From positions 12,557 to 24,431 of the forward strand of contig DBCP01000008.1 in NCBI GenBank assembly GCA_002293105.1: a stretch of DNA of 11,875 nt. The letters run 5' to 3'. The notes beneath the pieces were generated by a model that was given only the letters and a program-made list of their open reading frames with translations, did no database searches and had not been told where the DNA came from. Below, piece by piece: positions 7,306-11,875 of the stretch (position 1 is its first letter; each line of letters begins with the position of its first letter). Source of the stretch: Bacteroidetes bacterium UBA955 (lineage in GTDB: Bacteria > Bacteroidota > Bacteroidia > NS11-12g > UBA955). A program made the translations under genes and the position numbers.

Positions 7306-8259
7306 TCAATAATTAAAAAATGAATGATTCTTTGCAATGACATCATATTCCGCCATCATGTTCTGAACGATTTCTGCAGCGGTTTCTATGCGATCCAACC
7401 TCGCGCTAATCTGTCCGATTTCCAATTCACCTTCTTCCAAATCCCCTTCAAACATGCCTCGCTTCGCTCGGCCCCTACCCAACAACGACTTCAATTCTTC
7501 CAAATCAGCACCCCGCTCATAGGCATCCATCACCGCCTGATAAAACGGATTCTTCAACAACCTCACCGGTGTGATTTCCTTTAATGTTAACTCCGTTGAA
7601 CCCTCAACCGCCGCAATAATCTGCTCCTTGAAATGCTGATGGGCACTACTTTCTGTCGATGCTGCAAACCGACTGCCTACTTGCACGCCCGAAGCGCCCA
7701 AACACATCGCCGCAGCCATCGTTCTACCGCAGCCAATTCCACCTGCTGCAATAACAGGCACACGCACACAATCAACAATCATGGGAATCAAACACATCGT
7801 GGTCGTTTCCTCCCTGCCGTTATGTCCCCCCGCCTCAAAACCCTCAGCCACAATCGCATCAACCCCAGCATCCTCGCACTTCTTTGCAAATTTGGTGTTC
7901 GCCACAACGTGCACCACCGTGATGCCACGCTCTTTCAACCACCCTGTATATTTTGCCGGATTACCCGCACTGGTAAAAACGATTTTTACCCCCTCTTCCA
8001 CAATAATATCCAAATGCTGCTCAATATCTGGGTACAACAATGGAACATTCACCCCAAAGGGTTTATCCGTTGCCTGTTTACACTTTTGAATATGTTCACG
8101 CAATACATTGGGATACATGCTCCCGCTGCCAATCAATCCCAAGCCACCTGCATTGGAAACCGCACTCGCCAATTCCCAACCGCTGCACCAAATCATACCC
8201 CCTTGAATGATGGGATAGTCAATCCCAAACAACGCGCAAATACTTGACTTTTTTTGCAT
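7306..8259 (-). CDS. FMN-dependent nitronate monooxygenase / FabK-type enoyl-ACP reductase family protein
   Basis: This 317-residue TIM-barrel flavoprotein shows the family's landmarks in order: YPIIQGGM (15-22), AGGLGLIG (37-44), DKPFGVNV (65-72), SAGNPAKY (97-104), the active-site loop AEGFEAGGHNG with His146 (138-148), and the FMN-phosphate region VIAAGGIGCGRT with VQVGSRF (169-198). Nitronate monooxygenases oxidise alkyl nitronates; FabK reduces enoyl-ACP in fatty-acid elongation. The two share this fold and most motifs. The EAGGHNG loop, the SAGNPAKY segment and a C-terminal GDLEEGELEIGQI stretch resemble FabK as much as nitronate monooxygenase. The gene lies 26 bases behind accA, whose product feeds the same pathway. 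Automated pipelines would probably write nitronate monooxygenase. I leave the substrate open: the family is certain, the reaction is not. A TAAATTTG box lies eight bases before the ATG. Confidence 0.88.
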   Translation of the reverse strand: MQKKSSICALFGIDYPIIQGGMIWCSGWELASAVSNAGGLGLIGSGSMYPNVLREHIQKCKQATDKPFGVNVPLLYPDIEQHLDIIVEEGVKIVFTSAGNPAKYTGWLKERGITVVHVVANTKFAKKCEDAGVDAIVAEGFEAGGHNGREETTTMCLIPMIVDCVRVPVIAAGGIGCGRTMAAAMCLGASGVQVGSRFAASTESSAHQHFKEQIIAAVEGSTELTLKEITPVRLLKNPFYQAVMDAYERGADLEELKSLLGRGRAKRGMFEGDLEEGELEIGQISARLDRIETAAEIVQNMMAEYDVIAKNHSFFNY

Positions 8260-8267
8260 GGGTTCTA

Positions 8268-8275
8268 CAAATTTA
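8268..8275 (-). promoter_or_regulatory. Candidate -7 box between accA and the flavoprotein gene
   Basis: The minus strand reads TAAATTTG, matching TAnnTTTG. A TTG at 8297-8299, within the end of accA, lies 21 bases upstream of it and could serve as -33. If used it would be an internal promoter separating the flavoprotein and glycan genes from accA. The implied leader is only about four bases, so this is tentative. Confidence 0.35.
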
Positions 8276-8285
8276 GAAGGCCCGA

Positions 8286-9248
8286 TTACGCATCCACAAC
8301 AACACCCATCGCCGAAAACTTCGCGATTCGCGCCTGAATTCTATCCTCAGCATCCATGTCGGCCAACTCAGCCAAACACGAAAGTACCGCCGTTTTCAAC
8401 GAATCATAGGCAGCTTGAGGATCGTGGTGTGCTCCGCCCAAAGGTTCCGGCACGATGCCATCAACCAATTTGTTTTGCAACATATCGGTAGCCGATAACT
8501 TCAAAGCCTCCGCAGCGCGCTCCTTCATTTCCCAAGTACGCCACAAAATACTTGAACAACTCTCAGGGCTAATTACACTGTACCAAGTGTATTCCATCAT
8601 CAACACACGGTCTCCAACACCAATGCCCAATGCGCCGCCACTGGCACCTTCGCCAATCACAACACAAATTACTGGCACTTTCAACACACTCATTTCCAAC
8701 AAATTCCTGGCGATGGCTTCTCCTTGTCCGCGTTCTTCCGCTTCCAAACCAGGCGATGCACCTGGAGTATCAATCAATGTCAAAATAGGAACATTGAATT
8801 TCTCTGCCAATTTCATCAATCGCAACGCCTTGCGATATCCTTCAGGATTGGGCATACCAAAATTGCGCATCTGTCGCTGCTTCGTATTTCTGCCCTTTTG
8901 CTGACCGATTATCATGAATGGCTTGCCGTCAATATTCGCAAAACCCCCAACAATGGCTTTATCGTCCTTCACATGGCGATCGCCGTGCAATTCGATAAAA
9001 TCCGTGGCAATGTTCTCTACGTAATCTAACGTGTAAGGTCGATCAGGGTGCCTGCTGATTTGCACTTTCTGCCATCCCGAAAGATTGCCGTATACTGTTT
9101 GCTTGGCTTCCTCAATTTTGTTTTCCAAGGTCAACAGCATATCTGTCATGTCCAATTTGCCCTTTTCATGGGTGTCCTTGGCTTTCTCGAGTTGATCCAT
9201 CAACTCTACTATGTCTTTTTCGAAATCGAACCAATTTTGATTTGCCAT
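8286..9248 (-). CDS. accA: Acetyl-CoA carboxylase carboxyltransferase subunit alpha
   Basis: This 320-residue protein is the alpha subunit of the AccA2-AccD2 carboxyltransferase. It moves the carboxyl group from biotin on AccB to acetyl-CoA, making malonyl-CoA for fatty-acid synthesis. Numbered from the ATG at 9248, there is an N-terminal helical region ([16 protein letters not shown]), the AccA signature [66 protein letters not shown], and the oxyanion loop [11 protein letters not shown] at about 199-209. Length matches E. coli AccA (about 319). An in-frame TTG at 9257 would add three residues, but ATG at 9248 gives the usual short MANxxxFDFE beginning and I prefer it. accD and the biotin subunits are not here. 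It follows the 51-residue membrane protein gene by 70 bases and precedes the FabK-like gene by 26. Confidence 0.97.
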   Translation of the reverse strand: MANQNWFDFEKDIVELMDQLEKAKDTHEKGKLDMTDMLLTLENKIEEAKQTVYGNLSGWQKVQISRHPDRPYTLDYVENIATDFIELHGDRHVKDDKAIVGGFANIDGKPFMIIGQQKGRNTKQRQMRNFGMPNPEGYRKALRLMKLAEKFNVPILTLIDTPGASPGLEAEERGQGEAIARNLLEMSVLKVPVICVVIGEGASGGALGIGVGDRVLMMEYTWYSVISPESCSSILWRTWEMKERAAEALKLSATDMLQNKLVDGIVPEPLGGAHHDPQAAYDSLKTAVLSCLAELADMDAEDRIQARIAKFSAMGVVVDA

Positions 9249-9318
9249 CGTTTGCAAATAAATGAAATTATGGAGCAGTTTGACTCCACTAATGAAGAAT
9301 TAAATATGAAAAGGGCGA
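9249..9318. other. Spacer between the 51-residue protein gene and accA
   Basis: This 70-base AT-rich gap holds a small inverted repeat at 9271-9288 (TGGAG/CTCCA arms) and a TTTATTTG box (9255-9262, minus strand) six bases before the accA ATG, one mismatch from TAnnTTTG. Neither is strong. They could mark a weak attenuator plus a secondary accA promoter, or be chance in AT-rich DNA. Confidence 0.35.
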
Positions 9319-9474
9319 TTAAACCCAATCCATGGCCATGGCAATGCCACCGAAGAAGGTTGGCAATCCAAGCCAGAAGGCTTCAGGTTGAAAAATCGTA
9401 AAGTAAGTAAGTGCCAAGCCGCTGATCACAGTGAGCGCCCAGTAGCCTTTGGTGTTACGCTTTTGAGTATTCAT
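9319..9474 (-). CDS. Small hypothetical membrane protein (51 residues)
   Basis: The ORF runs from ATG at 9474 to TAA at 9321-9319. The protein begins with a basic stretch (MNTQKRNTKGYW), then one hydrophobic helix (about 12-28, ALTVISGLALTYFTIF), a short QPEAFW turn, and a second hydrophobic stretch (about 34-48, GLPTFFGGIAMAM). This gives a two-helix hairpin with a basic cytoplasmic end. I do not recognise the family. Support for it being real comes from the sensible membrane topology, position directly behind the best promoter candidate in the window, and snug fit between the ATP-grasp gene and accA with no competing ORF. Its function is unknown; co-transcription with accA would place it near lipid metabolism, but that is only association. 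Confidence 0.65.
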   Translation of the reverse strand: MNTQKRNTKGYWALTVISGLALTYFTIFQPEAFWLGLPTFFGGIAMAMDWV

Positions 9475-9481
9475 AATGGTG

Positions 9482-9531
9482 CGAAGATACTGAGATTCAC
9501 AAAACTACCCAAGCGGAATTTTATGACAGAA
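9482..9531 (-). promoter_or_regulatory. Promoter region for the 51-residue protein and accA operon
   Basis: Two overlapping Bacteroidota-type candidates are visible on the minus strand. In the first, TAGTTTTG (9500-9507) is a perfect TAnnTTTG with TCTG (9527-9530), close to TTTG, 19 bases upstream and inside the end of the ATP-grasp gene. In the second, TATCTTCG (9482-9489) has one mismatch and a TTG about 20 bases upstream, ending seven bases before the ATG. Either would make the downstream block separately expressible from the ATP-grasp gene. Confidence 0.55.
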
Positions 9532-10570
9532 TGCGTTCGTCCCAAAATCGTACAAATCTCTTGCCCCAATCAATGTCCGCAGTACTTGATGTCAACCCCA
9601 TTCCCAATGCATGTCGTACCGCCTGTACCGGAAAATTAATACCTGCCAATGCCAATGTTGAAGTGGTACCCTGTAATCTCGGATTGATTTCAATCAAATG
9701 GGGAACACCATCTGAATCCTCCTTCCATTGCATACCTATCGGTCCGTCTAATTCCAAAGCCTGGGCCAATTGGATACAAAATGCAATCAAACCAAAATTG
9801 CGATCCAATTTGCCCGCAACACTAATACCTCCAATCATTTTGTCTCTGGTTCTCGGAACACAAAACAACGTTTTACCCTCGCTACAAAGCATATCAACGG
9901 AGTATTCCATGCCCGACAAGTAAGCACATACCATCAACGGAATATCAAACTGTTTTGGCATGCGCAAAGACCATTCTGAAAGCGTCATTGGCAATACCCC
10001 AGCTTTGGCATTGAGGAAATCACCCCTACCAATGTCGCGAACCACGACACCAAAACCCCTACTGCCGTTCCCCCTCACAGGTTTAAAACAAATGACGTCG
10101 TGCCGCTCCTGCATTGATTTGGCTGCCTCTTCAAACGAAACCAAATCGTTACACACCACAAATTCAGGTACTGGTAAATGCAATTCGCTTGCAATTTGCG
10201 CCGCCTTTCCTTTGTCGTTCGATACGTCAATCCCCTTTACACTGCTTACCACAACCTTGATTCCCTTGGTTTCGAAGTGCTCTTTATTGGCAGACAGAAT
10301 TCCAAGTTCTCGGGTAGTGATTGGCAAGATGACATCCACAGCGTACCTTTCACAAGCAACCATTACAGCATCTAAGTAGGACTGCTCATTTTCGCTCGAT
10401 GATACTACAAAAAACTCATCGCACAACGCTTTACCATAGGCATGCTCATTGGTATCACCAGCGACTATTTGCCAGGATAATTCTTCTCGTAAACAGCGAC
10501 AAATTCCTGCAAAACCCGGTGCACCTGCACCAGATGGAATCAAGATGGTAACTTTGTTTTCTTCAATCAT
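9521..10570 (-). CDS. ATP-grasp domain ligase of unknown substrate
   Basis: This 349-residue protein has a Rossmann-like pre-ATP-grasp domain (about 1-110, with TILIPSGAGAPGFAGICRCLR at the start) and an ATP-grasp domain. Visible nucleotide and metal-binding elements are CFKPVRGNGSRGFGVV (161-176, with K163 expected to contact ATP), the AYLSGMEYSVDML strand (216-228, including E222), and LIEINPRLQGTTS (292-304, with E294 and N296 as expected Mg ligands). It resembles short carbamoyl-phosphate-synthase-large-subunit-like or PylC-like proteins. These join a carboxylate, activated as acyl phosphate, to an amine or other nucleophile. Such orphan ligases often occur in surface-polysaccharide or peptide-modification loci. 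It lies 53 bases after the cytochrome c peroxidase gene and 46 before the small membrane protein gene, which has its own promoter candidate. The substrate cannot be read from sequence. Confidence 0.85.
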   Translation of the reverse strand: MIEENKVTILIPSGAGAPGFAGICRCLREELSWQIVAGDTNEHAYGKALCDEFFVVSSSENEQSYLDAVMVACERYAVDVILPITTRELGILSANKEHFETKGIKVVVSSVKGIDVSNDKGKAAQIASELHLPVPEFVVCNDLVSFEEAAKSMQERHDVICFKPVRGNGSRGFGVVVRDIGRGDFLNAKAGVLPMTLSEWSLRMPKQFDIPLMVCAYLSGMEYSVDMLCSEGKTLFCVPRTRDKMIGGISVAGKLDRNFGLIAFCIQLAQALELDGPIGMQWKEDSDGVPHLIEINPRLQGTTSTLALAGINFPVQAVRHALGMGLTSSTADIDWGKRFVRFWDERILS

Positions 10571-10623
10571 GACCCCAATGGAGAATTTTACTGGCCCGCT
10601 GGGGGGTTTATTTCACCCAAAAA

Positions 10624-11817
10624 TCAATTCGCAAAAGGATCTGAATATTTAGGGTCTTTGGTAAACACAGGGTCTGATAATGTACGCAAGAATGCAACCA
10701 TTGCATCTTTTTCCTCTTGCGTGAAATTCATCTTCTTGGGCTGGCCATTCTTGTCCTTCATGTTGGCATCCAAATGAGGATGGGCCTGAACACCATGGCT
10801 GTAATGATCAACCACAGCATCCAATGTATTGAAGCGACCATCGTGCATATAAGGAGCGCTCAATTCAATGTTACGCAGACTTGGAATACGGAATTTTCCA
10901 TTGCCCTTGCCATTGTCCGCATAGGACTTATCCAAACCTATGTTGGCAGTTCCCGCAACTGTTGGTGCACCGTAAGACCCACCCGGATCATCAGGTGCAC
11001 TAAAATTATTCCCACTATGACATTTGAAACATCCCGTTCTTTCTGAGAAAAACAAATCATGACCCATTTGTTCCATCATCGAAAACTTCGCCTTTCCAGC
11101 ATCAACCAAATCCTTTTTAGCGTTCATTGAAACCATGGAAGACAAAAAGTGGGTAATGGCCAAAGAGACTTTTCTTCTTGTAACCTCAGGACTTCCAAAC
11201 GCTTTCTCAAACAAAGGACCATAGAAGTCGGTAGCTGCCAATTTCTTCTCCAACATTTCATCAGACTCCATACCCATTTCGATGTGATCGAATACTGGAC
11301 GCAAACTCAAATCCATTGTAGATTGAGCCCTTGAATCCCAAAATAAATTGTTGAATTGAACAGGGTTGTTAATGCTCATACTATTGCGTTTGGTGGTTTT
11401 TCCGCCAAATCCAACACTCACAGGCATTCTATCACTAAATCCAACCGCTTGATGGTGGCAACTTCCGCAAGACACGGTGTTATTCAAACTCATCCGCTTG
11501 TCGTAAAACAGTACCCGCCCCAACGTTGCACTGGCATTACTGAATGTAGAAGAAGCCTCCTGCATGTCGGGGTCTATGTTTCCAGATCCAGGGAAACCAA
11601 TCGTAGACTTAAAAGCACGACTCAATAGGAGATCCTTGATACTCAAAGAATTCCCAGATGGCGTACTTGGATGTTCATAATCATATGTTCCGCTCAACGT
11701 GGGCTTCTTCAAAAGATTCCCAGAAATTGCGTTATCACCGTCGCAGGCTACCATCCCCAATGTAACGAGACCCGTTACCCCTACCAAAATCACACCTGTC
11801 AATTGTTTAATATTCAT
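10624..11817 (-). CDS. Di-haem cytochrome c peroxidase (MauG/CcpA family), probable lipoprotein
   Basis: This 397-residue protein has a signal sequence ending in GMVAC, with C25 a likely lipidation site followed by Asp-Gly-Asp; the -3 Met is not the commonest lipobox residue. Two c-type haem sites are present: C117-G-S-C120-H121 and C263-F-K-C266-H267. FWDSRA (159-164) contains the conserved Trp region between the haems, and PYMHDGRF (322-329) holds the Met that usually ligates the electron-transfer haem. The family reduces hydrogen peroxide in the periplasm using electrons from small cytochromes or cupredoxins, or oxidises other substrates as MauG does. Lipid anchoring would hold it on the periplasmic or outer-membrane face. 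The region between C25 and about residue 90 is low in motifs and Ser/Gly-rich, probably a tether. It is the first gene of the window in the direction of transcription, preceded by an AT-rich inverted repeat. Donor and substrate are not identifiable. Confidence 0.93.
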   Translation of the reverse strand: MNIKQLTGVILVGVTGLVTLGMVACDGDNAISGNLLKKPTLSGTYDYEHPSTPSGNSLSIKDLLLSRAFKSTIGFPGSGNIDPDMQEASSTFSNASATLGRVLFYDKRMSLNNTVSCGSCHHQAVGFSDRMPVSVGFGGKTTKRNSMSINNPVQFNNLFWDSRAQSTMDLSLRPVFDHIEMGMESDEMLEKKLAATDFYGPLFEKAFGSPEVTRRKVSLAITHFLSSMVSMNAKKDLVDAGKAKFSMMEQMGHDLFFSERTGCFKCHSGNNFSAPDDPGGSYGAPTVAGTANIGLDKSYADNGKGNGKFRIPSLRNIELSAPYMHDGRFNTLDAVVDHYSHGVQAHPHLDANMKDKNGQPKKMNFTQEEKDAMVAFLRTLSDPVFTKDPKYSDPFAN

Positions 11818-11828
11818 ATTTGTATTAA

Positions 11829-11848
11829 TTTTAATCGTGAAATTAAAA
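11829..11848. repeat. AT-rich inverted repeat upstream of the cytochrome c peroxidase gene
   Basis: Perfect seven-base arms TTTTAAT (11829-11835) and ATTAAAA (11842-11848) flank a six-base spacer, 12-31 bases before the ATG. A TTAATTTC motif also occurs twice in direct orientation on the minus strand nearby. The size and position suit a dimeric repressor or activator site, but AT-rich leaders produce such repeats by chance. Confidence 0.4.
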
Positions 11849-11875
11849 CGAAATTAACGCTAAAGTTGTTGTGAT

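Noticed and set aside
7633..8247. A 204-codon plus-strand open frame
   Set aside because: It is antisense to the FabK/nitronate monooxygenase gene and rich in His, Thr and Cys in a way typical of reversed coding DNA.
9249..9257. Alternative TTG start for accA giving three extra residues
   Set aside because: The ATG at 9248 yields the usual AccA beginning, and the TTG lies inside the TTTATTTG element with no ribosome-binding support.
1..11875. CRISPR arrays, insertion sequences, tRNA or rRNA genes, phage or toxin-antitoxin modules
   Set aside because: No regularly spaced repeats, transposase or integrase motifs, cloverleaf-like sequences or toxin families were seen; the segment is dense with intact chromosomal genes on one strand.

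Overview
The window looks like a chromosomal segment of a Bacteroidota bacterium, most likely in or near the Flavobacteriales/Sphingobacteriales. The evidence is an UpxY-type NusG paralogue, a GatA-TatA pairing, a fused cytochrome-b-like/dicluster ferredoxin protein of the kind common in that phylum, several TAnnTTTG-like -7 boxes, and start codons that mostly lack Shine-Dalgarno sequences. No rRNA, tRNA, CRISPR array, transposase or integrase was seen. All eleven genes lie on the minus strand and are tightly packed; the longest gap between genes is about 125 bases.

In the direction of transcription (right to left): a lipoprotein-type di-haem cytochrome c peroxidase (10624-11817); an ATP-grasp ligase of unknown substrate (9521-10570); a 51-residue membrane protein (9319-9474) just after the best promoter candidate; accA for the acetyl-CoA carboxylase carboxyltransferase alpha subunit (8286-9248); a FabK/nitronate monooxygenase-family flavoprotein (7306-8259); an UpxY-like antiterminator (6757-7299); a PIG-L/LmbE sugar deacetylase (6131-6763); a GT39-like membrane glycosyltransferase with a large extracytoplasmic C-terminus (4014-6131); the Fe-S/cytochrome b membrane protein (2619-3941); tatA (2281-2493); gatA (854-2278); and a lytic-transglycosylase-like protein that runs off the left edge (1-857).

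Three functional groups can be seen. First, accA and the FabK-like gene suggest a fatty-acid link. Second, the block antiterminator - deacetylase - glycosyltransferase overlaps by 7 bases at one junction and by TAATG at the other. It looks like a small surface-glycan module with its own antiterminator, placed directly behind the lipid genes. Third, tatA - gatA - transglycosylase-like is a translationally coupled housekeeping trio in which gatA appears to start at TTG behind a strong AAGGAG.

The most notable observation is that the transglycosylase-like protein keeps the fold signature but has Ser, Pro and Arg where the catalytic Glu and two active-site-cleft residues normally sit, so it is probably a pseudoenzyme. 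Other points worth a second look are the UpxY gene buried inside an operon, the Fe-S protein lacking its usual downstream partner, the FabK-versus-nitronate-monooxygenase question, and a perfect 10-base-arm GC-rich hairpin inside the Fe-S gene.
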